A DNA stretch of 64,000 bases from Streptomyces monashensis (GTDB lineage Bacteria > Actinomycetota > Actinomycetes > Streptomycetales > Streptomycetaceae): assembly GCF_001866665.1 (NCBI RefSeq), contig NZ_MLYO01000089.1, positions 1 through 64,000 of the forward strand, given 5' to 3'. The position numbers and the translations under genes are program-made. Positions 15,984 to 25,036 of the stretch are shown one piece after another. The notes beneath the pieces are model-generated. The model was given only the letters and a program-made list of their open reading frames with translations, searched no databases and was not told where the DNA came from. Each line of letters opens with the position of its first letter. Within the stretch, counting starts at the first letter, position 1.

Positions 15984-16544
15984 GTGGACAGCGAAGTCTC
16001 TGCGGGAAGCGGAAGCACTACGGTAGTAGGCCGACTCGCCCTGGGAATCACCCTGTTGGCGTTCGGCCTCGGTACGACTGGCGTGATGCACGGCGTGGCC
16101 GCGTCCGACGCCGTGTCAGTGGCCCACTACGTGGGCGGAGTCGCTCTGTTCCTCGTCGGCCTGGTGGCCTTCCGGGGCGGCGACAGCGCCTCCGGTACGG
16201 GTTCCGTGGCTCTCGGCGCCCTGTGGTTCACCTGGGCCGTCGCAGGTCACTCCTCGGCCGACGCGGCCGGGCTCTTCCTGCTTCTGTTCGCCCTCGTGGC
16301 GCTCACCCTGACCCTCGCGGGCGGGGACAGCCTCGGACAGGTCATGCACGGGCTGCTGTTCCTGGCGATGCTGGTGCTGGCCGTCGCGGCCTTCGCCGAC
16401 AGTTCCTCTCTGACCAAGGCCGGGGGTTGGGTCGCGGCGGTGTCCGGCGCGGTGGCCTGGTACGCGGCGACTGCGCGGCTCGCGCACTGGCCGACGGTCC
16501 TTCCGGGGCGTGCTGCGGGCCGGGGGGTGACGGCCGCCGGCTGA
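15984..16544 (+). CDS. GPR1/FUN34/YaaH-type (acetate-like) membrane transporter
   Basis: A 186-aa integral membrane protein with six hydrophobic segments. The pattern ALGITLLAFGLGTTGV (TM1), FLVGLVAFRGGDSASGTGSVALGALWFTW (helix 2-3 with the family's G-x-T-x-G turn) fits the acetate/succinate uptake (SatP) family, though the usual NPAPLG entry motif is absent, so it is a divergent member. Start is GTG 15984 behind AAGGGAGCCCGCC. Confidence 0.65.
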   Translation: MDSEVSAGSGSTTVVGRLALGITLLAFGLGTTGVMHGVAASDAVSVAHYVGGVALFLVGLVAFRGGDSASGTGSVALGALWFTWAVAGHSSADAAGLFLLLFALVALTLTLAGGDSLGQVMHGLLFLAMLVLAVAAFADSSSLTKAGGWVAAVSGAVAWYAATARLAHWPTVLPGRAAGRGVTAAG

Positions 16545-16561
16545 TTCGAGCAGCACGGAAG

Positions 16562-16597
16562 GGACCCCCACGTGTTTGGTGGCACACGTGGGGGTCC
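16562..16597. terminator. Bidirectional terminator
   Basis: A 14-bp perfect inverted repeat (16562-16575 with 16584-16597) between two convergent genes, serving both the transporter gene and glmS. Confidence 0.88.
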
Positions 16598-16613
16598 GTT
16601 CTGTCGTCGGGAA

Positions 16614-18431
16614 CTACTCCACCGTCACCGACTTCGCCAGGTTCCTCGGCTTGTCGATGTCCCGGCCCAGGGCCTGCGCGGTGTGGTAGGCGAGGAGCTG
16701 GAGGGGGATGCCCATCAGGATCGGGTCCAGCTCGTCCTCGTTCTTCGGGACGACGATCGTCTGGTCCGCCTTCTCCTGGTGCTGGTGGGCCACCGCGAGG
16801 ATCTTGCCGCTGCGGGCCTTGATCTCCTCCAGCGCGGCGCGGTTCTTCTCCAGCAGGTCGTCGTCGGGGACGATCGCGACCGTCGGCAGGGCCGGCTCGA
16901 TCAGGGCCAGCGGGCCGTGCTTCAGCTCGGAGGCGGGGTAGGCCTCGGCGTGGATGTAGGAGACCTCCTTGAGCTTCAGGGAGGCCTCGCGAGCCACGGG
17001 GTAGCCCCGGACGCGGCCGATGAAGAGCATCGAGCGGGCGTCGGCGTACAGCTCGGCCAGCTCCTTGATCTTCTCCTCCTGCTTGAGGATCTCGGTGATC
17101 TGGTCGGGCAGCCTGCGCAGGCCCTCGATGATCCGCTTGCCGTCGCGGACCGACAGGTCACGGGTGCGGCCGAGGTGCAGGGCGAGCAGGGCGAAGGCCA
17201 CGGTCATGTTCGTGAAGCACTTCGTCGAGACCACGCAGACCTCGGGGCCGGCGTGGACGTAGATCCCGGCGTCGGCCTCGCGCGCGATCGCCGAGCCGAC
17301 GACGTTGACGACGCCGAAGACCCTGGCACCCTTGCGCTTCAGCTCCTGGACGGCGGCGAGGACGTCGTACGTCTCACCGGACTGGGAGACCGCGACGTAC
17401 AGCGTGTCGGGGTCCACGACCGCGTTGCGGTAGCGGAACTCGGAGGCGGGCTCGGCGTCGGCGGGGATGCGGGCCAGCTCCTCGATCATCTGGGCGCCGA
17501 TCATGCCCGCGTGGTACGAGGTGCCGCAGCCGAGGATCTTCACGCGGCGGATCTGCCGGGCCTCGCGGGCGTCCAGGTTGAGGCCGCCGAGGTGCACGGT
17601 GGAGAAGCGGTCGTCGATGCGGCCGCGCAGCACGCGGTCCACGGCGTCGGCCTGCTCGAAGATCTCCTTGTGCATGTAGGTGTCGTGGCCGCCCATGTCG
17701 TACGACTCTGCCTCCCACTCCACCGTGGTCGGCTCGGCCGTGGTCCGGGTGCCCTCGGTGGTGTAGGTGCGGAAGTCGTCGGCCTTCAGGGTGGCCATCT
17801 CGCCGTCGTCGAGGGTCACTATCTGGCGGGTGTGCATGACCAGCGCGGCGATGTCGGAGGCGACGAACATCTCCTTCTCGCCGATGCCGAGGACGACCGG
17901 GGAGCCGTTGCGGGCCACCACGATGCGGTCGGGGAAGTCGGCGTGCACGACCGCGATGCCGTACGTGCCCTCGATCACCCGGACCGCCTGGCGGACCTTG
18001 TCCTCCAGCTTGTCGGCGGTGGAGCGGGCGATGAGGTGGGTGAGGACCTCGGTGTCGGTCTCGGAGAGGAACTCGACGCCGTCCGCCTCCAGCTTGCGGC
18101 GCAGGTCGGCGGCGTTGTCGATGATGCCGTTGTGCACGACGGCGACCTTGTTGTCGGCCGACATGTGCGGGTGGGCGTTGACGTCGGAGGGGGCGCCGTG
18201 GGTGGCCCAGCGGGTGTGGGCGATGCCGGTGGTGCCCTTGAAGCGCGCCGGGACCTTGGCCTCCAGGTCGCGCACCCGGCCCTTGGCCTTGACCATCTTC
18301 AGACCGGGCGTCTTCGGGGAGCTGACGACGATGCCCGCGGAGTCGTAGCCGCGGTACTCCAGCCGCTGCAGCCCTTCGAGCAGCAGCGGGGCGACGTCAC
18401 GCTTTCCGATGTATCCGACAATTCCGCACAT
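16614..18431 (-). CDS. glmS: Glutamine--fructose-6-phosphate aminotransferase (GlmS)
   Basis: A 605-aa enzyme making glucosamine-6-phosphate for cell-wall synthesis. It begins MCGIVGYIG with the nucleophilic Cys exposed after Met removal (glutaminase domain, residues 2-240), followed by two SIS sugar-isomerase domains (CGTSYHAGMIG and the second ending GRDIDKPRNLAKSVTVE, the conserved C-terminal tail). Full length. A small gene of unknown function lies 12 bp upstream on the same strand and is likely co-transcribed. I see no glmS-ribozyme-like leader. Confidence 0.98.
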   Translation of the reverse strand: MCGIVGYIGKRDVAPLLLEGLQRLEYRGYDSAGIVVSSPKTPGLKMVKAKGRVRDLEAKVPARFKGTTGIAHTRWATHGAPSDVNAHPHMSADNKVAVVHNGIIDNAADLRRKLEADGVEFLSETDTEVLTHLIARSTADKLEDKVRQAVRVIEGTYGIAVVHADFPDRIVVARNGSPVVLGIGEKEMFVASDIAALVMHTRQIVTLDDGEMATLKADDFRTYTTEGTRTTAEPTTVEWEAESYDMGGHDTYMHKEIFEQADAVDRVLRGRIDDRFSTVHLGGLNLDAREARQIRRVKILGCGTSYHAGMIGAQMIEELARIPADAEPASEFRYRNAVVDPDTLYVAVSQSGETYDVLAAVQELKRKGARVFGVVNVVGSAIAREADAGIYVHAGPEVCVVSTKCFTNMTVAFALLALHLGRTRDLSVRDGKRIIEGLRRLPDQITEILKQEEKIKELAELYADARSMLFIGRVRGYPVAREASLKLKEVSYIHAEAYPASELKHGPLALIEPALPTVAIVPDDDLLEKNRAALEEIKARSGKILAVAHQHQEKADQTIVVPKNEDELDPILMGIPLQLLAYHTAQALGRDIDKPRNLAKSVTVE

Positions 18432-18443
18432 GTATGGGTATTC

Positions 18444-18737
18444 CTAGCCGTAGACGATGCGGCGCAACTGCCTGAGCGTCAGCTCGGGCGGTGCCACCGC
18501 TCGATACCTGAGGTCCGCCGCGACCCGTTCGAAGATCTCCGCGTTCACCAGGCCCTGCGCCTGCAGCTCGCGGTGGCGGCGACGGACGTAGTCCTCCGTC
18601 GACTCGTCGAAGTAGGCGAGCACGTCCTGGACCACCCGCAGCGCCTCGCCCCGGTTCAGGGTCGTGGAGCGCGTCAGATGATCAACAAGTTCGTCGTGCA
18701 CCCGGTAGATCCTGGGGTACGAGGCGCGGTTTCGCAA
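18444..18737 (-). CDS. Conserved hypothetical protein upstream of glmS
   Basis: Up to 97 aa, predicted helical and acidic (DELVDHLTRSTTLNRGEALRVVQDVLAYFDESTEDYVRRRH). Start is uncertain: TTG 18737 gives the length shown, GTG 18701 (VHDELVDH) is an alternative. Its tight spacing to glmS suggests co-expression. No domain recognised. Confidence 0.6.
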   Translation of the reverse strand: MRNRASYPRIYRVHDELVDHLTRSTTLNRGEALRVVQDVLAYFDESTEDYVRRRHRELQAQGLVNAEIFERVAADLRYRAVAPPELTLRQLRRIVYG

Positions 18738-18797
18738 GAAACGTGCCCGATTTCGGGCAGCAGGCGACGTGGAGTCGTCTGTGTCACATGGTCTACG

Positions 18798-19676
18798 TCA
18801 CATGCGCCTGAGGACCGCCTGCTTGGCCAGGGCGAACTCCTCGTCCGTCAGCACCCCGTCCCGGCGCAGCTCGCCGAGCTCGCGCAGCCGGCGCAGCAGC
18901 GCGTCGTGGTCCTCGCCCCCGGCCGGCTCCTCGGCGGGCGCCGGCCGCTGCGGCGGTACGGCGGCCGGGGCGGGGGCCGCGGGATGCGGCAGCCGGGCCT
19001 GCACGGCGGCGGCCACCAGCGCCATCAGCGGGTCCTTCTTGAAGCCCCACAACTCGACCGCGTTCGGGTCGTACTTGGGCGGAGCCGTGATCGGCGCGCC
19101 GCGCACCAGGAACCGCAGATGCCCGTTCTCCAGCCCGGCCGCCGGCTGCCACTCCACGCCGGTGATCTCCGCGAGGGGGAGCACCCGAGGCCCGGCGGCG
19201 GCCTTGGCGTCCTCCGTCTTCCAGTTCCACTCCAGCCGCACCTGATCCCCGTCGAAGCTCGCCGTGCCGTCCCCGGCGGAGGCGGACACCGGCAGCGCCG
19301 GGCCCGGCAGCAGGTACCCGTCGGCCGGCTCCGGTGAGACCTGCTCCAGCAGCAGCGCGCCGCGCACCTCGTCGGCGACGTACTCGGCGACGCCGTACCG
19401 GTCGGTCTGCACCGCCAGCTGATACGGGTCGTCCGCCTCGGCGAGCCGTCCGCCGGTCGCCTGCGTCAACGGGTCGGCGCCGTCGCGCAGCCGCAGCCTG
19501 AGCCGCCCCGACCTGCGCCCCTGCTCGAAGGAGACACCGGCCAACGCCCCGATCGGTACGACGAGTTCGCCCAGCTCACGGCGGAGCAGGCTCACGTTCT
19601 TGTCCCGGCCCGGAGTGAGCCGCAGGGCGTCCCCGTCGAAGGCCCAGGTGCCGTCCTTCTGGATGATTTCCGCCAT
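18798..19676 (-). CDS. DUF4429 domain protein with SHOCT-like C-terminus
   Basis: A 292-aa soluble protein: two related beta-rich DUF4429 units (residues 1-110 and 125-225, each starting with a phrase such as WAFDGDALRLTPG or ASFDGDQVRLEWN), an Ala/Pro-rich linker (230-255) and a C-terminal helical pair LLRRLRELGELRRDGVLTDEEF that is the short SHOCT oligomerisation motif. Function unknown. It is divergent from the hexosaminidase gene; the DasR-type site between them lies 54-69 bp upstream of this start, so it may also respond. Confidence 0.85.
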   Translation of the reverse strand: MAEIIQKDGTWAFDGDALRLTPGRDKNVSLLRRELGELVVPIGALAGVSFEQGRRSGRLRLRLRDGADPLTQATGGRLAEADDPYQLAVQTDRYGVAEYVADEVRGALLLEQVSPEPADGYLLPGPALPVSASAGDGTASFDGDQVRLEWNWKTEDAKAAAGPRVLPLAEITGVEWQPAAGLENGHLRFLVRGAPITAPPKYDPNAVELWGFKKDPLMALVAAAVQARLPHPAAPAPAAVPPQRPAPAEEPAGGEDHDALLRRLRELGELRRDGVLTDEEFALAKQAVLRRM

Positions 19677-19685
19677 GGAGGGATT

Positions 19686-19731
19686 GTTTCACCGGATCTG
19701 CGGGACAGGTTTCACCGGATCTGCGGGACAG
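19686..19731 (+). repeat. 23-bp perfect tandem repeat in the hexosaminidase promoter
   Basis: Two exact copies of a 23-mer beginning GTTTCACCGGATCTGCGG (19686-19708 and 19709-19731). The second copy runs into the DasR-type operator, sharing its first two bases. It could be a replication-slippage duplication that changes operator-promoter spacing. Confidence 0.95.
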
Positions 19732-19745
19732 TGGTCTCGACCATC
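19730..19745 (+). promoter_or_regulatory. DasR-responsive element (dre)
   Basis: AGTGGTCTCGACCATC matches the DasR consensus ACTGGTCTAGACCACT at the key positions (TGGTCT / GACCA). It lies 18 bp before the start of the GH20 gene, where DasR would block transcription until glucosamine-6-phosphate accumulates. Confidence 0.8.
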
Positions 19746-19762
19746 TCTGGAAGGGAGCGCAT

Positions 19763-21385
19763 GTGAGACGCAACCACAGCACGACTCCCCGAACCCCCCG
19801 ACTGCCCGGGTCCTCCCGGGTGTTCGGGTCCCTGCTCCTCGTGGCGGCGGCCGGTGTCCTCACCCTCGGCGCCGCGCCCTCCGCACGGGCGGCCGTGCCC
19901 CCCACCCCGCTCGACCGGGTGATCCCGGCCCCCGCCTCCGTCCAGCCGGGCGGCACCCCGTACCGCCTCGCCCGCGGTACCTCCGTCCGGGTCGACGCCA
20001 CCCCCGAGGTCCGCCGCATCGGCGCCTACCTCGCCGGCATCCTGCGGCCCTCCACCGGCTACCGGCTGCCGCTCACCGAGTCCGGCACCGCGGGCATCCG
20101 GCTCCATCTGGCGAAGGGCGACTACGGCGCCGAGGGCTACCGGCTGCACAGCGGTGCCGACGGCGTCACCCTCACCGCGAGCGCCCCCGCCGGGCTCTTC
20201 CACGGGGTGCAGACGCTGCGTCAGCTGCTGCCCGCCGCCGTGGAGAAGCGGACCGTCCAGCCCGGCCCCTGGCAGATCGCCGGCGGCACCGTCACCGACC
20301 GCCCCCGCTACGCCTACCGCGGCGCCATGCTCGACGTCTCCCGGCACTTCTTCACCGTGGCCCAGGTCGAGCGCTACATCGACGAACTCGCCCTCTACAA
20401 GGTCGACGAGCTGCATCTGCACCTCAGCGACGACCAGGGCTGGCGCATCGCCATAGACTCCTGGCCGCGCCTCGCGACCTACGGCGGCTCCACCGAGGTC
20501 GGCGGCGGCAAGGGCGGCTACTACACCAAGGCGGAGTACCGCGAGATCGTCCGGTACGCGGCCTCCCGCTACCTGGAGGTCGTCCCCGAGATCGACATGC
20601 CCGGCCACACCAACGCGGCCCTCGCCTCCTACGCCCCGCTCAACTGCAACGGCGAGGCGCCCCCGCTCTACACGGGCACCAAGGTCGGCTTCAGCTCGCT
20701 GTGCGCGGCCAAGCAGGTGACGTACGACTTCGCCGACGACGTCCTGCGCGAACTGGCGGCGCTCACCCCTGGCCGCTACCTCCACATCGGCGGTGACGAG
20801 GCGCACTCCACCAGCCACGCCGACTACGTGACCATCATGGACCGGGTGCAGCCCCTCGTCGGAAAGTACGGCAAGACGGTCATCGGCTGGCACCAGCTCA
20901 CCGGTGCCCATCCGGTCAAGGGCGCGATCGCCCAGTACTGGGGCCTGGACAGCACCAGCGCCGCCGACAAGGACCAGGTCGTCCAGGCGGCCCGCAACGG
21001 CACCGGGCTGATCCTGTCCCCGGCCGACCGGGTCTACCTCGACATGAAGTACACCAAGGACACCAAGCCGGGCCTCGACTGGGCGGGCCTGGTGGAGGTG
21101 CGGCGGTCGTACGACTGGGATCCCGGGAACTACCTCGCCGGTGCGCCGGGTTCGGCGGTCAGGGGCGTGGAGGCACCCCTGTGGTCCGAGACGCTGAAGA
21201 CGTCCGCCGACATCGACTACATGGCGTTCCCGCGGCTTCCGGGCGCGGCCGAGCTGGGCTGGTCCCCGGCGGTCACGCACGACTGGGACGCGTACAAGGT
21301 GCGCCTCGCGGCGCAGGCCCCGCGCTGGGACGCCCTCGGGATCGGCTACTACCGCTCGCCGCAGGTCCCGTGGCCGGCCGCCTGA
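19763..21385 (+). CDS. Secreted beta-N-acetylhexosaminidase, GH20
   Basis: A 540-aa exported enzyme: signal peptide (VFGSLLLVAAAGVLTLGAAPSARA, cleaved near residue 44; given here as separate parts of one hydrophobic stretch), a GH20b-like N-terminal domain to about residue 180, then the TIM barrel starting RYAYRGAMLDVSRHFF. The catalytic Asp-Glu pair is in YLHIGGDEAHS (about residue 348). It removes terminal GlcNAc from chitobiose. Start GTG 19763 with AAGGGAGCGCAT. Regulation by DasR is indicated by the operator just upstream. Confidence 0.95.
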   Translation: MRRNHSTTPRTPRLPGSSRVFGSLLLVAAAGVLTLGAAPSARAAVPPTPLDRVIPAPASVQPGGTPYRLARGTSVRVDATPEVRRIGAYLAGILRPSTGYRLPLTESGTAGIRLHLAKGDYGAEGYRLHSGADGVTLTASAPAGLFHGVQTLRQLLPAAVEKRTVQPGPWQIAGGTVTDRPRYAYRGAMLDVSRHFFTVAQVERYIDELALYKVDELHLHLSDDQGWRIAIDSWPRLATYGGSTEVGGGKGGYYTKAEYREIVRYAASRYLEVVPEIDMPGHTNAALASYAPLNCNGEAPPLYTGTKVGFSSLCAAKQVTYDFADDVLRELAALTPGRYLHIGGDEAHSTSHADYVTIMDRVQPLVGKYGKTVIGWHQLTGAHPVKGAIAQYWGLDSTSAADKDQVVQAARNGTGLILSPADRVYLDMKYTKDTKPGLDWAGLVEVRRSYDWDPGNYLAGAPGSAVRGVEAPLWSETLKTSADIDYMAFPRLPGAAELGWSPAVTHDWDAYKVRLAAQAPRWDALGIGYYRSPQVPWPAA

Positions 21386-21391
21386 GCTGAC

Positions 21392-21426
21392 CGGGCACCC
21401 CGGAGGACCGTACTCCGGGGTGCCCG
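21392..21426. terminator. Bidirectional terminator
   Basis: A 13-bp perfect inverted repeat (21392-21404 with 21414-21426, 9-base loop) between the convergent hexosaminidase gene and desD. Confidence 0.88.
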
Positions 21427-21450
21427 TGTCCCACCGACGGGATCCCGCGG

Positions 21451-23220
21451 TCAGAGCCCCGCGATGGGGTTCTCCAGGGTCCCGACGAGCTGGAGCGCGC
21501 CGGACGGGTCGGCGAGGTCCACCATCTGCCGGTTGTCGCGCAGCTGCAGCCGGTTCAGGCAGGAGCGCGCGAACTCGGGGGCGAACAGGTCATACCGCCG
21601 GAACCCGTCGGCCAGTTCGGGGTTCGCGTGCTGGTACTCGCGGGTGACCTCGGCGACCGTGCGCCAGAAGCCGTCCTCCGCCAGGATCCCCTCGGCGGCC
21701 AGGTGCGCGGCGAGGAAGCGGAAGAAGCAGTCGAAGACGTCGGTGAAGATCGACAGCAGCTTCTTGTCCTCGGGGACCTCGACCGCGATCCGCCGCACCT
21801 CCGGCGGCAGTACGGCGTCCGGGTCCATCACCGCGATCTCCTCGGCGATGTCCTTGTAGACCGCCCGCCGGACGACGCCGTCCTCCAGCACCAGGACGAC
21901 GTTCTCGCCGTGCGGCATGAAGACGAGGTCGTAGGCGTAGAAGCTGTGCAGCAGCGGGGTGTAGTACGCCCGCAGGTACCGCCGCAGCCACTCGGTGGGC
22001 GCGAGGCCGGACCGCTCGATCAGCGCGCCCGCGAAGGAGGCGCCGGCGTGGTCGACGTGCAGCAGCGAGGCCATGGTCGCGAGGGACTCGCCGTCCTCGA
22101 GGGAGGGCACCGGGCTCTCCCGCCACAGCGCGGCCAGCATCTTGCGGTACGGCGAGTAGCGGTCGGTGGCCCGCTCGTACTCCTGGTGCCGGTAGCCGAC
22201 GGCCGCCCGCTCCCGGATGATGCTCAGGCCCGTCGCCTTCAGCACCGGGTCGTTCTCGATCAGCTGGGCCAGCCAGTCGTTGATCGCCGGGGTGGCCTCC
22301 ATGTAGGCGGCCGAAAGACCGCGCATGAAGCCCATGTTGATGACCGACAGGGCCGTCTTCACATAGTGCTTGTGCGGGGCGCTGCTGTTGAAGAACGTCC
22401 GGATCGACTGCTGGGCCAGGTACTCGTCGTCGCCCTCCCCGAGGCAGACCAGGTGCCGCCGGGCCACCTCGGCGGCGAAGGTGACGGACAGCTTGTTCCA
22501 CCACTGCCAGGGGTGGACCGGGATGAGGAGGTAGTCGGCGGGATCGAGGCCCTGCCCGGCGAGGGTCCCCGCGAACCGCTCGACGGTGTCCGCCCCCAGC
22601 TCCTGCCGGATGAACTCCTCGTACCCGATGCCCACGCCCGCCGTGAACGCGGCCCGCGAGCGGTGCGCGGCCAGCCACACCAGCCGGACCGGGCTCGCGG
22701 TCTCCGGGGCGTACGACAGGTACTCGTGGATGCCGAACCCGAGCCGTCCGTTGTTCGCGACGAAGCACGGGTGTCCCTCGGTCATCCCGGTCTCGATCGC
22801 CTGGAAACCGCTCGCGACCAGCTCCGCGGAGGTGACGCGGGGCTTGGTCAGCTTGTAGCAGGTGCCGGAGAGGGTGGAGGAGATCTCCTCCAGGTAGACC
22901 GGCAGGATCTCGTCGGAGAGGCCCAGGGACTCCCTCAGCTCGATGAAGAAGTCCAGGGCGGCGAGCGGGAGCCGCTCTCCGTCCCGGTGCCGGGTGATCG
23001 ACTCGGGGTCGACCTGCCAGTGGTCGAGGGCGCGGCGCACGGCGGTGAACCGGTACGAGGTGAGCCCGTCGTCGCTGCGGACGACGTACTCCTCACCGTC
23101 GGCCTCCGGGGTGATCAGGCACTCGTGCGCGAACTCGGCGAGCGCCTTGCGGATGAGCAGCCGGTTGGCCTGCTCCCAGCGCTCGGGGGAGAGGTGGGCC
23201 ACGGCGTCGGCGAGGCTCAT
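21451..23220 (-). CDS. desD: Desferrioxamine synthetase (IucA/IucC family NIS synthetase)
   Basis: A 589-aa ATP-dependent siderophore synthetase that oligomerises and macrocyclises N-hydroxy-N-succinyl-cadaverine to desferrioxamine E or joins mixed units to B. The IucA/IucC core is seen with GHPCFVANNGRLGFGIHEY (about 179-197, the ATP-binding His region), HPWQWWNKL and the C-terminal FhuF-like region with HGENVVLVLEDG. It is the last gene of desABCD; its start overlaps the desC stop by 4 bp. Confidence 0.97.
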   Translation of the reverse strand: MSLADAVAHLSPERWEQANRLLIRKALAEFAHECLITPEADGEEYVVRSDDGLTSYRFTAVRRALDHWQVDPESITRHRDGERLPLAALDFFIELRESLGLSDEILPVYLEEISSTLSGTCYKLTKPRVTSAELVASGFQAIETGMTEGHPCFVANNGRLGFGIHEYLSYAPETASPVRLVWLAAHRSRAAFTAGVGIGYEEFIRQELGADTVERFAGTLAGQGLDPADYLLIPVHPWQWWNKLSVTFAAEVARRHLVCLGEGDDEYLAQQSIRTFFNSSAPHKHYVKTALSVINMGFMRGLSAAYMEATPAINDWLAQLIENDPVLKATGLSIIRERAAVGYRHQEYERATDRYSPYRKMLAALWRESPVPSLEDGESLATMASLLHVDHAGASFAGALIERSGLAPTEWLRRYLRAYYTPLLHSFYAYDLVFMPHGENVVLVLEDGVVRRAVYKDIAEEIAVMDPDAVLPPEVRRIAVEVPEDKKLLSIFTDVFDCFFRFLAAHLAAEGILAEDGFWRTVAEVTREYQHANPELADGFRRYDLFAPEFARSCLNRLQLRDNRQMVDLADPSGALQLVGTLENPIAGL

Positions 23221-23756
23221 GCGGACACCTCCGTCGCCGCCGTCGCCGCGAGGAACCGCGCACGCGTGCAGAAGCTCAACAACGCCTTCTTCTCCGGCTT
23301 CTGGATCTCCCGTTCGGGCACGAACCCGACGGCCTCGTTCAGGGTGTGCACGGCCGTGTTGCGCACGTCCGGCTCCACGACGACGCGCGTCACGGCCGGG
23401 TCCTCGAAGAGCCGCGCCACCACGCCGGTGATCACGGATCTGGTGAACCCGTGCACGGGCGTCTCGGCCGGCGGGGTGAGGAAGTGCATCCCGATGTCAC
23501 CGGGCAACGCCTCGTACAGCCCGACCAGTTCACGGCGCGTCGGGTCGTAGTACTCCATGAGGAAGGCGGGTTCGCCGTCCTGGATCCCGAGCAGGGCGTG
23601 GTGGTGCGGGTCGGCCGCGATCTCCGTGTACGCCCGCTCGACGTCCTCCAGCCTTGCGTCCTGCATCATCCAGAAGGCGGCCTTGGGGTGGGTGACCCAG
23701 GAGTGCAGGAGTTCGGCGTCCTTGAGCGGGTCGACGGTACGGAAGTCAAACGTCAT
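23217..23756 (-). CDS. desC: Hydroxycadaverine N-acyltransferase DesC
   Basis: A 179-aa GNAT-fold acyltransferase of the siderophore (RhbD/IucB-like) type: GEPAFLMEYYDP and LYEALPGDIGMHFLTPP lie in the conserved core and RVVVEPDVRNTAVHTLNEAVGF is the acyl-CoA-binding end. It succinylates or acetylates N-hydroxycadaverine. Start ATG 23756 overlaps the desB stop by 4 bp. Confidence 0.95.
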   Translation of the reverse strand: MTFDFRTVDPLKDAELLHSWVTHPKAAFWMMQDARLEDVERAYTEIAADPHHHALLGIQDGEPAFLMEYYDPTRRELVGLYEALPGDIGMHFLTPPAETPVHGFTRSVITGVVARLFEDPAVTRVVVEPDVRNTAVHTLNEAVGFVPEREIQKPEKKALLSFCTRARFLAATAATEVSA

Positions 23757-25036
23757 ACGGCGAACTCCTGGAAGGCGATGGACTTCTCGACCGGGTAGTA
23801 CTCGGCGCCGAGCAGCTCGCGGATGATGCAGCTGTTGCGGTACGCGCCCATGCCCAGGTCGGGGCTGGTGATGCTGTGGGTGTGGACACCGGCGTTCTGG
23901 AGGAAGACGCCGCGGCCGGTGGTGTCGACGGCGTAGTTGCGGGCGACGTCGAAGCGGCCGTGGCCGTCGAAGCGGAGGCGGTCGCGCACGGGGGCGAGGA
24001 AGGCGGGCGGCGTGTAGTGGTAGCCGGTGGCCAGCACCAGGCCCTCGGAGCGGATCTCGAAGTCCTTGCCCTGCTCGTCCTGGCGGAAGCCGAGGGTGTA
24101 CGCACCGTCCTCGTAACGGGCGCTGTTCAGCGAGGAGTTGGTGAGCAGCCGGGTCGGGACCGGGTGGCCGCCGCTCTCGACGTTCTTCTGGTAGAGCAGG
24201 TCGAAGATCGAGTCGATCAGGTCCGAGTTGATGCCCTTGAACAGCCCCTTCTGCTGCTTCTCCAGCCGGTAGCGGGTCTCCTCGGGCAGGGCGCGGAAGT
24301 AGTCGATGTAGTCCGGGGACGTCATCTCCAGGGTCAGTTTGGTGTACTCCAGCGGGAAGAAGCGCGGGGAGCGGGTGACCCAGTTCAGCTCGTAGCCGTG
24401 CACGTCGATCTCGGCGAGCAGCTCGTGGTAGATCTCGGCCGCGCTCTGGCCGCTGCCGACGATCGTGATGGACTTCTTCGTCCGCAGCTCCGCCTTGTGG
24501 TGCATGTACTGCGCGTTGTGCAGGAAGTCGCCGCCGAGGCCCCGGCAGGCGTCGGGGACGAAGGGGACCGTGCCCGTGCCCAGGACCAGGTGCCGGCCGC
24601 GGTACGTCTCTCCGCGCTCGGTGCGGACGACGTACAGCTCGTCCTCGTACGTCACCTCGGTGACCGTCGTGCCGAACCGGACGCTGCTCAGCCGCCCCGC
24701 CGCCCAGCGGCAGTAGTCGTCGTACTCGACCCGCAGGGGGTAGAAGTTCTCGCGGATGTAGAACGAGTACAGCCGCCCCTTCTCCTTCAGGTAGTTGAGG
24801 AAGGAGTACGGCGAGGTCGGGTCGGCGAGGGTGACCAGGTCCGACATGAACGGCGTCTGGAGGTGGGCGCCGTCCAGGAACATCCCGGCGTGCCACTCGA
24901 AGTCCGGCTTGGACTCCAGGAAGACGCCGTCCAGTTCGGCGATCGGCTCGGTCAGGCAGGCCAGGCCGAGGTTGAAGGGGCCGAGCCCGATCCCCACGAC
25001 GTCATGGATGCGGCGGGCTTCAGGAAGCGCGGTCAA
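23753..25036 (-). CDS. desB: Cadaverine N-monooxygenase DesB
   Basis: A 427-aa flavin-dependent N-hydroxylating monooxygenase. FAD motif GIGLGPFNLGLACL (residues 14-28), NADPH motif ITIVGSGQSAAEIYHELL (about residue 190) and the C-terminal D-x3-ATGY-type segment LVLATGYHYTPP are visible. It N-hydroxylates cadaverine in the second step of desferrioxamine synthesis. It overlaps desA by 17 bp. Confidence 0.96.
   Translation of the reverse strand: MTALPEARRIHDVVGIGLGPFNLGLACLTEPIAELDGVFLESKPDFEWHAGMFLDGAHLQTPFMSDLVTLADPTSPYSFLNYLKEKGRLYSFYIRENFYPLRVEYDDYCRWAAGRLSSVRFGTTVTEVTYEDELYVVRTERGETYRGRHLVLGTGTVPFVPDACRGLGGDFLHNAQYMHHKAELRTKKSITIVGSGQSAAEIYHELLAEIDVHGYELNWVTRSPRFFPLEYTKLTLEMTSPDYIDYFRALPEETRYRLEKQQKGLFKGINSDLIDSIFDLLYQKNVESGGHPVPTRLLTNSSLNSARYEDGAYTLGFRQDEQGKDFEIRSEGLVLATGYHYTPPAFLAPVRDRLRFDGHGRFDVARNYAVDTTGRGVFLQNAGVHTHSITSPDLGMGAYRNSCIIRELLGAEYYPVEKSIAFQEFAV

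Noticed and set aside
16614..18443. glmS ribozyme or riboswitch
   Set aside because: Only 12 bp separate glmS from the upstream gene and nothing resembling the ribozyme core is present; that ribozyme is characteristic of Firmicutes.
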